This document shows positions 44,777 to 53,824 of a stretch of DNA of 64,000 nt, one piece after another. Position numbers and translations under genes: made by a program. The notes beneath the pieces were generated by a model. It worked only from the letters and a program-made list of their open reading frames with translations. It did no database searches and was not told where the DNA came from. Numbering within the stretch: position 1 is the first letter of the stretch; each line of letters starts with the position of its first letter. Source of the DNA: Pseudomonas sp. PA15(2017) (GTDB lineage: Bacteria > Pseudomonadota > Gammaproteobacteria > Pseudomonadales > Pseudomonadaceae). The stretch covers positions 109,044-173,043 of the forward strand of contig NZ_MSXV01000055.1 of NCBI RefSeq assembly GCF_001945395.1, given 5' to 3'.

Positions 44777-44863
44777 GCCCAGGTGGCGGAATTGGTAGAC
44801 GCGCTGGTTTCAGGTATCAGTGACCGCAAGGTCGTGGAAGTTCGAGTCTTCTCCTGGGCACCA
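44777..44863 (+). tRNA. tRNA-Leu (anticodon CAG), copy 1
   Basis: An 87-nt class II tRNA with encoded CCA. Acceptor stem gcccagg/cctgggc; D-arm with ggaattggtagac; anticodon stem ctggt/atcag around ttCAGgt; long variable arm GACC-GCAA-GGTC; T-arm with gttcgagtc. It is the first of two tandem copies, 83 bases apart. Confidence 0.97.
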
Positions 44864-44946
44864 AATTTCGTGAAGCAGCTTGATAACCTGCTTTGCAAAT
44901 AACGGACGTAATGATCCGTGTCGGCAACGACGAACATTACTGCAGT

Positions 44947-45033
44947 GCCCAGGTGGCGGAATTGGTAGACGCGCTGGTTTCAGGTATCAGTGATCGCAAG
45001 ATCGTGGAAGTTCGAGTCTTCTCCTGGGCACCA
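44947..45033 (+). tRNA. tRNA-Leu (anticodon CAG), copy 2
   Basis: An 87-nt near-identical copy with encoded CCA. It differs from copy 1 only at two positions of the variable arm (GATC-GCAA-GATC), a change that keeps the base pair. A terminator follows 7 bases later, so both copies are probably processed from one precursor. Confidence 0.97.
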
Positions 45034-45040
45034 CATTCAA

Positions 45041-45069
45041 AAAAAACCGAGCCAATGGCTCGGTTTTTT
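45041..45069 (+). terminator. Terminator of the tRNA-Leu pair
   Basis: The stem ccgagcc/ggctcgg with loop aat is flanked by aaaaaa and tttttt, a strong intrinsic terminator. The A/T flanks make it potentially bidirectional, so it could also end the convergent chemoreceptor transcript. Confidence 0.92.
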
Positions 45070-45128
45070 ATTGCCTGCAAAAAAGTGGCCCGCCAGGCCT
45101 GGCAATCACCAGGCCCGCGCCGCCCTCC

Positions 45129-47063
45129 TCACACCTTGAACTGACCCAGGCTGCCCTTGAGCTGCGCCGCCAGGCCATCGAGTACCCGACCGCTATTGGC
45201 CGTCGCCGCCACCGCCTCGGCGGCACGCTGGGCCTCCGCATGGATCACCTCGACCCGACCGCGCACCGCATCGGCACCCTCGGCCTGATGAGCCGCCGCC
45301 TGAGTGGCGGCATTGATGGCGCCGTGCACGTCCTCGACCGAGCGCTGCACCGCCTGCTGTATCCGCGCACTTTCACGAAGCGCCGCCAATCCCTGATCCG
45401 CCTGCTGGCCTGCCTGACCGATCGCCCCGACCGCCTCGCGCGCGCCTTGCTGCAAGGCGACGATATGCGACTGGATATCGCCGGTCGATTGCTGGGTCTT
45501 GCTGGCCAGCGCACGCACCTCGTCCGCCACCACGGCGAAACCACGACCGCTCTCGCCAGCCCGCGCCGCCTCGATGGCCGCGTTGAGGGCCAGCAGGTTG
45601 GTCTGCTCGGCGATCGAGCGAATCACCGTGAGCACCACCTCGATCTGCTCGCTCTGCTTGGCCAGCCGCTCGATGACCGCAGAACCGGCGTCGACCCGCT
45701 GCACCAGCTCTTCGATGGAGCCGCCGACCCGATTGGCGATCGCGGCATTCTCCTGGGTCGATTGGCGAATGGCCTCGACCCGTTGCAGCGCCTCCTGCAT
45801 GGCCCGGCTCTCGGCCTGGGCCTCGTCGGCCATGGCGGCCAGCGCCTGCAGGCTGGCCGCCACTTCGTCACGCTGGCGCTCGGCGGCCGACTCCGCCGCC
45901 GCACTGCGAGCGCTCAGGGCGCTGATTTCCTGCCCGGTTCGCACCGCCACTTCACCCGCTTCGCGAACGATAGGCTGCAGCTTGGCGACAAAACGGTTGA
46001 CCGCCGAGGCCATCTCCCCGACCTCGTCGCGGCTGTCGATCTCGATACGGCGAGTCAAGTCGCCCTCACCGGCAGCAAGGTCATCGAGTGCTGCTATCAA
46101 AGTGCGCAGGCGCACCACCACACGGCGCCCCAGCACGATGGCCAGCGCCAGCAAAACGCCGAAACCGACCACCGCGAGGCCCAGCCCAATGCGCCAACGC
46201 AGGTTCGAGGCAGCAGCGTCGACCGCCGCACCGGTATTGGTGGCCATGCCCTGGGCCGCCTGCTGCGCCGAAGCCAGGCGCTGCGAGAGCGCCTTGGCGC
46301 TGTCCGTCGAGGCACCAGCCAGGCTATCGGCGACGAGCTGCCCACCACTGGTCAGCAAGGCTTCGAAACGCTTGTCCACAGCCGCCAGCTCGGCATCGAT
46401 GGCGGCCGTGGACACACCCATCAGCACCTTGCCGATTTCCACTTCATTGGGGCTGATACTGGCCTCGACGAAATACACGGTCGGGTCGGTCTTGGCCGCA
46501 TTGATCACCTTGTCCAGCGCACGCTCGCCCTCACCCTTGTCGAGCATGTTCTTGATCTGCTCGTTCTGGCGATTGAGATAACGGGTCAGATGGTTACCCT
46601 CGGCATCGTCGTAGATCACGAACAACACGTTGGGGTTACGCTGCGCGCGACGGGCGAACTCCGACAGCGCGGGGATATCGGAGTCCCACATGGCGCGCGG
46701 CGCTACGGCGGCGAGCAACTGCGCCAGATCATTGGCGGAGTCGCGAAGGCTACGTTCGAGGCTGGCGCGGATCTGTACGCGCTCCTCACTGAGGCGGCTC
46801 GATAGCCCCGCCGACAGGCTCTCGCGGGTGCGCACGGAAAGACTGCCCAGGCTCGCCGAAACGTCCTGATTGGCCTGCTCCAGCTCGTCCGCCAGACGCT
46901 GGGAATCACTGCCCAGCTGGTGCTCCAGGTCGGTCACCAGGCCATCCACGGTACTGCGGGTCAGGGCCAGTACCAGCAGCACCTGCACGAGCAGAGCCAC
47001 ACCCAGCGCGATGAACACGGGCAGCAGCAGGCGACTACGCAACAGCGACAAGACAGCGATCAC
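45129..47063 (-). CDS. Methyl-accepting chemotaxis protein (second)
   Basis: A 644-residue chemoreceptor: membrane helix 1 (about 8-32), a ~260-residue periplasmic sensor with long helices and a Cache-like part (NPNVLFVIYDDAEGNHLTRYL), helix 2 (about 291-315), HAMP (about 316-370, LIAALDDLAAGEGDLTRRI), and a signalling domain with AEQTNLLALNAAIEAARAGES and GRGFAVVADEVRALASKTQ. I chose GTG 47063, eight bases after GGAGG. The C-terminus QLKGSLGQFKV has no CheR pentapeptide. The ligand is unknown. It lies between the tRNAs and purA. Confidence 0.92.
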   Translation of the reverse strand: MIAVLSLLRSRLLLPVFIALGVALLVQVLLVLALTRSTVDGLVTDLEHQLGSDSQRLADELEQANQDVSASLGSLSVRTRESLSAGLSSRLSEERVQIRASLERSLRDSANDLAQLLAAVAPRAMWDSDIPALSEFARRAQRNPNVLFVIYDDAEGNHLTRYLNRQNEQIKNMLDKGEGERALDKVINAAKTDPTVYFVEASISPNEVEIGKVLMGVSTAAIDAELAAVDKRFEALLTSGGQLVADSLAGASTDSAKALSQRLASAQQAAQGMATNTGAAVDAAASNLRWRIGLGLAVVGFGVLLALAIVLGRRVVVRLRTLIAALDDLAAGEGDLTRRIEIDSRDEVGEMASAVNRFVAKLQPIVREAGEVAVRTGQEISALSARSAAAESAAERQRDEVAASLQALAAMADEAQAESRAMQEALQRVEAIRQSTQENAAIANRVGGSIEELVQRVDAGSAVIERLAKQSEQIEVVLTVIRSIAEQTNLLALNAAIEAARAGESGRGFAVVADEVRALASKTQQSTGDIQSHIVALQQGAREAVGAIGQAGQQADQGLAALRESARIQQAVQRSVEDVHGAINAATQAAAHQAEGADAVRGRVEVIHAEAQRAAEAVAATANSGRVLDGLAAQLKGSLGQFKV

Positions 47064-47184
47064 GGGCAAATCCTCCGACCGCCAGAGGAGCGGCAACTTC
47101 AGGGTAGGCTCAAATCAAAGCAAGGCGCGTGCCGAGTAGCGGCACATCGCCAGATTGCGCCCAAGTCTCGTGGCTCGTCAAACG

Positions 47185-47214
47185 AAAACGGGCCGCCCAA
47201 GGGCGACCCGTTTC
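47185..47214 (-). terminator. Intrinsic terminator downstream of purA
   Basis: An interrupted stem aaacgggtcgccc/gggcggcccgttt with loop tt on the minus strand, then tcgttt. It would end the purA/hisZ transcript after the inserted MITE-like element; it may also be read from the plus strand. Confidence 0.65.
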
Positions 47215-47245
47215 CTTTACCGACCTGCGGCTGCCGCGGCAGCCT

Positions 47246-47438
47246 CTTAGCGCCTGTTCAAAGTCTTGTAGGCGGCAACTACAAGGCAGAAGCAGCGATT
47301 CGCCGAGCCACTGTGGGAGCGCGCCATACGCGCGAAAAATCGCGGGCATGGCCCGCTCCCACAATTGACTGCCGAGAGTCCGTTCCCGCCACTTAGCCGC
47401 CAACCTCGACGAACCTGGGCTTATGAACAGGCTCTTAG
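47246..47438. mobile_element. MITE-like element with CTTAG target duplications
   Basis: A 183-base segment (47251-47433) has imperfect terminal inverted repeats, cgCCTGTTCA at the left and TGAACAGGct at the right, flanked by identical CTTAG pentamers (47246-47250, 47434-47438). No transposase is encoded. Similar GCCTGTTCA ends occur on Pseudomonas insertion sequences, but I cannot name the parent. A REP hairpin lies inside. It sits 4 bases beyond the purA stop. Confidence 0.5.
47313..47362. repeat. REP element inside the purA-downstream element
   Basis: The inverted repeat gtgggagcgcgccatacgcgcg / cgcgggcatggcccgctcccac shares its core with the repeats at 18882-19056 and 33024. It is nested in, or is a normal part of, the MITE-like segment. 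Confidence 0.8.
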
Positions 47439-47441
47439 CAC

Positions 47442-48734
47442 TCAGGCGAATGGATGACGCAGCACGATGGTCTCGTTGCGATCCGGCCCCGTGGAGATGA
47501 TGTCGATCGGCGCACCGACCAGCTCTTCCAGACGCGAGATGTAGGCGCGGGCATTGGCCGGCAGCTCGTCCAGGGTCTTGGCACCCAGGGTCGACTCGCT
47601 CCAACCCGGTATCTCCTCGTACACCGGCTCCAGGCCGATGTAGCTGTCGGCATCGGTCGGCGCATCGATGACCGCACCGTTCTCGTTCTTGTAACCCACG
47701 CAAATGCGGATGGTTTCCAGGCCGTCGAGTACGTCCAGCTTGGTCAGGCACAGGCCCGAGATGCTGTTGACGTCGATGGCGCGACGCAGGATTACCGCGT
47801 CGAACCAGCCGCAACGGCGGGCACGGCCGGTGGTGGCGCCGAACTCGTGGCCGCGCTTGGCCAGGAAGGCACCGACGTCATCGAACAGCTCGGTGGGGAA
47901 CGGGCCGGAACCGACGCGCGTGGTGTAGGCCTTGGTGATACCGAGGATGTAGTCGATGTACATCGGGCCGACGCCGGAACCGGTGGCGATACCGCCGGCA
48001 GTGGTGTTGGAGCTGGTGACGTACGGGTAGGTGCCGTGGTCGATGTCCAGCAGCGAGCCCTGGGCGCCCTCGAACATTATGTCCTTGCCGGCGCGACGCA
48101 GGTTGTGCAGCTCGGCGGTGACGTCGAGCATCATCGGCTTGAGCTGCTCGGCGTACTCCATGCACTGATCCAGGGTTTCCTGGAAGTCGATGGCCGGCTC
48201 CTTGTAGTAATTCACCAGCTGGAAGTTGTGGTAATCCAGCAGCTCGCCAAGCTTGGCAGCGAAACGCTCGCGGTGGAACAGGTCACCGATGCGCAGGCCG
48301 CGACGGGCGACCTTGTCTTCGTAGGCAGGGCCGATGCCACGACCGGTGGTGCCAATCTTCAGCTCGCCACGGGCCTTCTCACGCGCCTGGTCCAGGGCCA
48401 CGTGGTAGGACAGGATCAGCGGGCAGGACGGGCTGATGCGCAGGCGCTCGCGCACCGGTACACCCTTCTCTTCCAGCTTGTTGATCTCGCGCAGCAGGGC
48501 GTCGGGAGCGACCACCACGCCGTTGCCGATCAGGCACTGCACGCCTTCGCGCAGCACGCCCGACGGAATCAGGTGCAGTACGGTTTTCTCACCGTCGATC
48601 ACCAGCGTGTGGCCGGCATTGTGACCGCCCTGGTAACGCACGACAGCGGCGGCATGTTCGGTCAGCAGATCGACGATCTTGCCCTTGCCCTCATCACCCC
48701 ACTGGGTGCCCAGGACGACGACATTCTTACCCAT
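47442..48734 (-). CDS. purA: Adenylosuccinate synthetase PurA
   Basis: A 430-residue GTP-dependent ligase joining IMP and aspartate, first committed step to AMP. The phosphate loop is GTQWGDEGKGKIVD (about 8-21); other signatures are GGHNAGHT, TTGRGIGPAYEDK (about 130), and EGAQGSLLDIDHGTYPYVTSS. Full length. It is preceded by hisZ, a gene pair conserved in many proteobacteria. Confidence 0.97.
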   Translation of the reverse strand: MGKNVVVLGTQWGDEGKGKIVDLLTEHAAAVVRYQGGHNAGHTLVIDGEKTVLHLIPSGVLREGVQCLIGNGVVVAPDALLREINKLEEKGVPVRERLRISPSCPLILSYHVALDQAREKARGELKIGTTGRGIGPAYEDKVARRGLRIGDLFHRERFAAKLGELLDYHNFQLVNYYKEPAIDFQETLDQCMEYAEQLKPMMLDVTAELHNLRRAGKDIMFEGAQGSLLDIDHGTYPYVTSSNTTAGGIATGSGVGPMYIDYILGITKAYTTRVGSGPFPTELFDDVGAFLAKRGHEFGATTGRARRCGWFDAVILRRAIDVNSISGLCLTKLDVLDGLETIRICVGYKNENGAVIDAPTDADSYIGLEPVYEEIPGWSESTLGAKTLDELPANARAYISRLEELVGAPIDIISTGPDRNETIVLRHPFA

Positions 48735-48813
48735 GATACTTGTCCTCTTCGCGCAAGCTTGAGCCGGTCACGGCCGGCGAAAGTAAATCAGAATAGACGA
48801 CCTCGCGGGCCGC

Positions 48814-49998
48814 TCAGTCCAGCGCCAGCACCTGCCAGCGACCGTCACGCAATACCAACTGGCGATCGCAGCGCGCCTGCGCCGCCTCGCCCAACTGCTG
48901 ACCGGGCAGCGCCTGTACCACGCGCTCGCCATCGGCACGCAGGCGGCGAACCGTCTGCCACAGGTAAACGTCGTGGCTGTCCGGCGCCCAGATACCAGCC
49001 GGCTCCTCGCCCAGCGGCATATGGCCGAGCGTCACCAGGGTTTTCAGGTCGGTGGAGAAGCCAGTAGCCGGCCGGGCACGACCGAAGTCGGCACCGATGT
49101 CGTCGTAACGGCCGCCCTGGGCAATGGCCTGCCCCACGGACGGTACGAACGCGGCGAACACCACGCCGGTGTGATAGTGATAACCACGCAGCTCGCCCAG
49201 ATCGAAATACAACGGCAACTCCGGATAGCGCAGCTCCAGCGCATCGGCGATGGCCACCAGCTCATCGAGAGCGGCATGCACGTCATCCGGCGCATCGACC
49301 AGGCACGCCTGAGCCAGATCCAGCACGTCGCGACTTCCGCACAGCTCGGCCAGGGCTCGCAGCATGCGGCGCAGCGAGTCGGGCAGCGCCTCGGTCAGCG
49401 CATCGATCTCGTCCATGGCCTTGCGCTGCAGGGCGTCGAACAACTGCTGCTCGGCCTCGCCGGAGAGTTCGGCGGCGCGTACCAGGCCGCGGTAGATACC
49501 GACGTGGCCCAGATCCATGTGCACGTCTGGCACCTCGGCCAACTCCAGGGTATCGACCAGCAGGCTGATCACCTCGACATCGCTGGCCGGGCTGGCGTCA
49601 CCATACAGCTCGGCGCCCAATTGAATCGGGCTGCGCGACGTGGTGAGCGCCCGTGGCTGCGCATGTAGCACGCTGCCGGCGTAGCACAGGCGGCTCGGGC
49701 CTTCACGGCGCAAGGCATGCGCATCGATGCGCGCCACCTGCGGGGTGATGTCGGCACGAAAGCCCATCTGCCGGCCGGACAGTGGATCGGTCACCTTGAA
49801 GGTACGCAGATCCAGGTCCTGGCCCGCGCCGGTGAGCAGCGACTCCAGATATTCGATGTGGGGCGTAACCACGAATTCGTAACCCCAGCGCTGGAACAGA
49901 TCCAGCACCTGGCGGCGCGCGATTTCGATGCGCGCCGCTTCCGGGGGCAATACTTCTTCGATCCCATCTGGCAGCAGCCAGCGGTCTACCGTTGCCAT
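48814..49998 (-). CDS. hisZ: ATP phosphoribosyltransferase regulatory subunit HisZ
   Basis: A 394-residue paralogue of histidyl-tRNA synthetase that lacks the anticodon-binding domain and activates the short form of HisG in histidine biosynthesis. HisRS-like motifs are FRADITPQVARIDAHAL (motif 2) and YDDIGADFGRARPATGFS. Start ATG 49998 follows GAGGGA; the longer open frame upstream to 50253 is unlike the family. It lies 79 bases upstream of purA. Confidence 0.93.
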   Translation of the reverse strand: MATVDRWLLPDGIEEVLPPEAARIEIARRQVLDLFQRWGYEFVVTPHIEYLESLLTGAGQDLDLRTFKVTDPLSGRQMGFRADITPQVARIDAHALRREGPSRLCYAGSVLHAQPRALTTSRSPIQLGAELYGDASPASDVEVISLLVDTLELAEVPDVHMDLGHVGIYRGLVRAAELSGEAEQQLFDALQRKAMDEIDALTEALPDSLRRMLRALAELCGSRDVLDLAQACLVDAPDDVHAALDELVAIADALELRYPELPLYFDLGELRGYHYHTGVVFAAFVPSVGQAIAQGGRYDDIGADFGRARPATGFSTDLKTLVTLGHMPLGEEPAGIWAPDSHDVYLWQTVRRLRADGERVVQALPGQQLGEAAQARCDRQLVLRDGRWQVLALD

Positions 49999-50345
49999 TT
50001 CGCCATTTCCCTCTTGATTCGGGCGGCACAAGCCTTCAGTGAAGCGGATGGAAAGCCGAGCGCGGCAACAGGCCGGTCGACTCCAGGAACGGGCATCGAG
50101 ACGATCAGAGATTTGATTGCACGAAGCCCCCACGCCAGCGGCGCGGAAAGGGGCAAGGTCAGGGACCTTGGAAGACAGAACGTAACGCTCAGTTCGTGCC
50201 GCATGATTCCCACAGGCGTAAAAAAGCCGGGATTTTCCCGGCTGCCGCATCATACCACGTCGAAAGCCTCAAGCCGCAAGCTTCACGCGACAAGCGAGCA
50301 CACGGCATCGGCTTGTAGCGTTTGGCCTGCGGCTCAGGGCCGCAG
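49999..50345. other. Intergenic region between hflC and hisZ, no gene
   Basis: A 347-base gap. It holds the hfl-operon terminator (50219-50243), and an imperfect long inverted repeat, caagccgcaagcttcacgcgacaagc against gcttgtagcgtttggcctgcggct (about 50271-50335), of a type common in Pseudomonas. A 75-codon minus-strand frame exists here but has no recognisable features. The small DUF2065 gene expected by comparison with PAO1 is not present. Confidence 0.7.
50219..50243 (-). terminator. Intrinsic terminator after hflC
   Basis: On the minus strand gccggga-aaa-tcccggc is followed by ttttttac: a 7-bp perfect GC-rich stem with a T-tract. It lies 103 bases beyond the hflC stop and should end the hfq-hflX-hflK-hflC transcript, separating it from hisZ-purA. 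Confidence 0.85.
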
Positions 50346-51215
50346 TTATGGCTTGGACTTTTCCAGGTAGCGGAAAAAATCGCTGCTCGGATCCAGCACC
50401 AGCACGTCACGCTTGTCGGCGAAGCTCTCGCGATAAGCGTTCAGGCTGCGATAGAACGAGTAGAACTCCTGGTCCTGACCATAAGCCTTGGAGTAGATGG
50501 CAGCGGCCTGGGCGTCACCCTCACCACGCAGTTCCTCGGCCTGGCGATAAGCCTCGGCGAGAATCACGCGCTGCTGACGATCGGCGTCGGCACGAATACC
50601 TTCTGCAAGCTCCTTACCTTTGGCACGGTGCTCACGGGCCTCGCGCTCACGCTCCGAACTCATGCGGTCGAAAACGCTGCGGTTGACCTCCTTGGGCAGG
50701 TCGATGGCCTTGACGCGAACGTCCACCACCTCGATACCCAGCTCACGCTGCGCCGCACGGTTGAGCGAAGCCGTCACGTCAGCCATCAGCGCATCGCGCT
50801 CGCCGGACACCGACTCGTGCAGGGTGCGCTTACCGAACTGGTCACGCAGCGATGCTTCGAGACGACGCGACAGACGCTCGTCGGCGATCTGCTTCACGCC
50901 CGAAGTCGCGGTGTAGTAACGCTCGGCATCCAGCACACGCCACTTGGCGTAGGCGTCGACCATCAGCGCTTTCTTCTCGAGGGTCAGGAAGCGCGAGTTG
51001 ACGGTATCCAGCGTCAGCAGGCGAGCATCGAACTTGCGCACCTGGTTGACGTAAGGAATCTTCATATGAAGACCCGGCTGCACGTCCGCCTCGACAATAC
51101 GACCGAACTGCAGCAATACCGCCCGTTCGGTCTGCGCCACGATGTAGAAGCTGCTCCAGACCACCAGGGCCAGCACGACGCCCGCGATCAGGGTCACCAG
51201 TGATTTATTGCTCAT
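50346..51215 (-). CDS. hflC: FtsH protease modulator HflC
   Basis: A 289-residue membrane-anchored SPFH/prohibitin-domain protein. A single N-terminal helix (about 6-24, LVTLIAGVVLALVVWSSFYIV) precedes the band-7 domain (about 27-190) and a helical region exposed to the periplasm. It pairs with HflK to form the cage around FtsH. The ATG shares one base with the hflK stop (TGATG), preceded by GGGAGAG. Confidence 0.95.
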   Translation of the reverse strand: MSNKSLVTLIAGVVLALVVWSSFYIVAQTERAVLLQFGRIVEADVQPGLHMKIPYVNQVRKFDARLLTLDTVNSRFLTLEKKALMVDAYAKWRVLDAERYYTATSGVKQIADERLSRRLEASLRDQFGKRTLHESVSGERDALMADVTASLNRAAQRELGIEVVDVRVKAIDLPKEVNRSVFDRMSSEREREAREHRAKGKELAEGIRADADRQQRVILAEAYRQAEELRGEGDAQAAAIYSKAYGQDQEFYSFYRSLNAYRESFADKRDVLVLDPSSDFFRYLEKSKP

Positions 51216-52411
51216 CAACGGCTCTCCCTTGTACGCACATCGGACTGCCCGACGTTGTTACCAACGCGTGCGCCGAGATCGGCCGCGCCGGCACCGGCAG
51301 CGCCAATGCCCGAAGACGTGTTGCTGCTGCCGCCACGGCTATCGATCATCTTGTCCAGCGGCAGATAGAGCAGGTTGTTCTGCCCCTTGTCGCCGGTGAC
51401 CAGCACCTTGCTGGTGTTGCTCATCATCTGCTGCATGGTGTCCAGATACAGACGCTCACGAGTGACTTCCGGAGCCTTGCGGTACTCGGCCACCAGCGCG
51501 GTGAAACGATCCGCCTCACCCTGGGCGCGCGAGATCACCTCGTCGCGGTAACCGCTGGCATCCTCGATCAGGCGCTGGGCCTGACCACGAGCTTCCGGTA
51601 CCACGCCGTTGGCGTAGGTTTCCGCCTGGTTCTTCTCACGCTGCTCGTCTTCACGGGCACGAATCACGTCATCGAACGCTTCCTGCACTTCACGCGGCGC
51701 CGCAGCGCTCTGCAGGTTCACCTGGGTCACGGTGATACCGGTGCGATAGGTGTCGAGGAAACGCTGCAGACGCTCACGCACATCGCCAGCCATCTGCTCA
51801 CGACCTTCGGTCAGCACCTGGTCCATCTCGGTGGAGCCCACCACGTGGCGCACAGCGCTATCGGTGGCATGCTGCAGGCTGGTTTCAGGCATGTCGACGT
51901 TGAGTACGAAGTCCTGCAGGTTGCTGATCTTGTACTGAACGGTCAGTGGTACTTCGATGATGTTCTCGTCTTCGGTCAACATCTGTCCCTGCTTGCTGTA
52001 AGCACGCTCGCGGGTGACGTTTTCCTGAAACTTGCGATCGATCGGCGGGAAGTAGATGTTCAGGCCCGGCCCGACCGTCTCGTGGTACTTGCCGAAACGC
52101 AGCACGACGGCCTGCTCCTGCTCGTCCACCACGTAAATGGCGTTGTAGAGCCAAAAGGCGCCGACCACGGCCAGCGCAACGAACAGCAGGCCGAAACCGC
52201 CGCCCTTGCCGCTATTGGAGCCGCTACCATCACTGCCGCGTTTCTTGCCACCGAACAACCCATTGAGGTTGTCCTGCAGCTTGCGGAAGGCTTCGTCAAG
52301 ATCCGGTGGTCCCTTGCGGTCGCCGCCGCCACCGCCGCCGTTACCACGACGGCCGCCGCCACCCCAGGGATCCTGATTATTCGAGTTGCCACCCGGCTCA
52401 TTCCAAGCCAT
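51215..52411 (-). CDS. hflK: FtsH protease modulator HflK
   Basis: A 398-residue HflC partner. Gly/Asn-rich cytoplasmic N-terminus (about 1-75, with GGGGRRGNGGGGGG), one membrane helix (about 83-101, FGLLFVALAVVGAFWLYNAIY), then the SPFH domain starting VVDEQEQAVVLRFGKY. ATG 52411 follows ATGGAGAGCGCT. It is translationally coupled to hflC. Confidence 0.95.
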   Translation of the reverse strand: MAWNEPGGNSNNQDPWGGGGRRGNGGGGGGDRKGPPDLDEAFRKLQDNLNGLFGGKKRGSDGSGSNSGKGGGFGLLFVALAVVGAFWLYNAIYVVDEQEQAVVLRFGKYHETVGPGLNIYFPPIDRKFQENVTRERAYSKQGQMLTEDENIIEVPLTVQYKISNLQDFVLNVDMPETSLQHATDSAVRHVVGSTEMDQVLTEGREQMAGDVRERLQRFLDTYRTGITVTQVNLQSAAAPREVQEAFDDVIRAREDEQREKNQAETYANGVVPEARGQAQRLIEDASGYRDEVISRAQGEADRFTALVAEYRKAPEVTRERLYLDTMQQMMSNTSKVLVTGDKGQNNLLYLPLDKMIDSRGGSSNTSSGIGAAGAGAADLGARVGNNVGQSDVRTRESR

Positions 52412-52508
52412 AGCGCTCTCCATACTGATAAAGCAAAGACGCGCCAACGGCGCGCCCACCAATGCTACAGAATGCCTGCTTCCAGCGGCAAAATCACCGT
52501 TGCGGGCT

Positions 52509-53810
52509 TTATTGCAAAGTGTGTTGCTCGATGAACTCGAGTGGCTGCAGGCCTTCGCGGCTTACCAGACGGTTGAGCTCGACCCGCGGAATGCGCACCT
52601 GCAACAGGCTGCTGCCGTCCTCCGTGTAGGACTCCTGCAATACGGCACCCAGTTCAAAGAATTGCGCCCGCAAGCGCGCCAGGCGCTGCGGCAACTGCAG
52701 CGTGGCGACGAACAGGTCGTCACCGAGCAGCTCGGCAACCGCCTGTTTGAGCAGGGGCAAGCCACGACCATCGCGCGCCGACAACCAGACTCGCTCGGGG
52801 CGTCCATCGGCATTGCGCTGAATCTGCGGTTCTACGCCTTCGAGCAGGTCGAGCTTGTTGTAGACCTCGAGCACCGGCAGATCCTGAGCGCCGATTTCGC
52901 CAAGCACCTCGAGCACCTGTTCGATCTGTGCGTCACGCTCCGGCTCGTGGGAGTCGATCACGTGCAGCAGCAGGTCAGAATTGCTCGATTCCTCGAGGGT
53001 GGCACGAAACGCCTCGACCAGCTTGTGCGGCAGGTGACGGATGAACCCCACGGTGTCGGCCAATACCACCGGCCCCAGGTCGTCCAGCTGCAGACGGCGC
53101 AAGGTCGGATCGAGGGTGGCGAACAGTTGATCCGCCGCATAGACCTCGGATTCGGTCAGGGCATTGAACAACGTGGATTTGCCGGCGTTGGTGTAGCCGA
53201 CCAGCGACACGGACGGGATATCCGCACGCTTTCGACCACGGCGCGCCTGCTCACGCTGGCTACGCACCTTTTCCAGCTTCTGCTTGATCTGGCGAATGCG
53301 CACGCGCAACAGGCGGCGATCGGTTTCCAGCTGGGTTTCACCCGGCCCGCGCAGACCGATACCGCCTTTCTGCCGTTCGAGGTGAGTCCAGCCACGCACC
53401 AGGCGCGTGCTCATGTGATCGAGCTGAGCCAGCTCGACCTGCAACTTGCCTTCGTGAGTACGGGCGCGCTGGGCGAAGATATCGAGAATCAGCCCGGTAC
53501 GATCCAGGACGCGACACTCGAACATGCGCTCGAGGTTACGCTCCTGACTGGGCGTGAGGACGTGATTGAAAATGACCAGGTCGGCCTCGTGAGCCTTGAC
53601 CTGGTCACGCAGCTCTTCCACCTTGCCGCTGCCGATGAGGAATTTCGCCGTGGGCCGGCTATTGGGCACACTGAAAAACGCCACGGTATCGGCACCGGCG
53701 GAAAGTGCCAGCTCCTGAAACTCCTGGGGATCCTCGCTCGCCTCGGTGTTCTGGCTATCCAGATGAACCAGGATGGCCCGTTCACCTCCTTCATGGCGCT
53801 CGAAGAACAA
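52509..53810 (-). CDS. hflX: Ribosome-associated GTPase HflX
   Basis: A 433-residue GTPase that splits stalled or heat-damaged 70S ribosomes. N-terminal HflX domain (about 25-185, with the Gly-rich GGIGLRGPGETQLETD), helical linker, then G domain: G1 GYTNAGKST (about 205), G3 DTVGF, G4 NKLDLL. The C-terminal ~70 residues vary. It starts at TTG 53810 (MFFERHEGGERA...) after an AGGGGG sequence; no ATG is suitable. It lies 14 bases downstream of hfq. Confidence 0.93.
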   Translation of the reverse strand: MFFERHEGGERAILVHLDSQNTEASEDPQEFQELALSAGADTVAFFSVPNSRPTAKFLIGSGKVEELRDQVKAHEADLVIFNHVLTPSQERNLERMFECRVLDRTGLILDIFAQRARTHEGKLQVELAQLDHMSTRLVRGWTHLERQKGGIGLRGPGETQLETDRRLLRVRIRQIKQKLEKVRSQREQARRGRKRADIPSVSLVGYTNAGKSTLFNALTESEVYAADQLFATLDPTLRRLQLDDLGPVVLADTVGFIRHLPHKLVEAFRATLEESSNSDLLLHVIDSHEPERDAQIEQVLEVLGEIGAQDLPVLEVYNKLDLLEGVEPQIQRNADGRPERVWLSARDGRGLPLLKQAVAELLGDDLFVATLQLPQRLARLRAQFFELGAVLQESYTEDGSSLLQVRIPRVELNRLVSREGLQPLEFIEQHTLQ

Positions 53811-53824
53811 TGCGACCCCCTGGT

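Noticed and set aside
49986..50213. 75-codon frame between hflC and hisZ as the missing DUF2065 gene
   Set aside because: The translation has no hydrophobic helix pattern and no resemblance to DUF2065; it runs into the hisZ start region.
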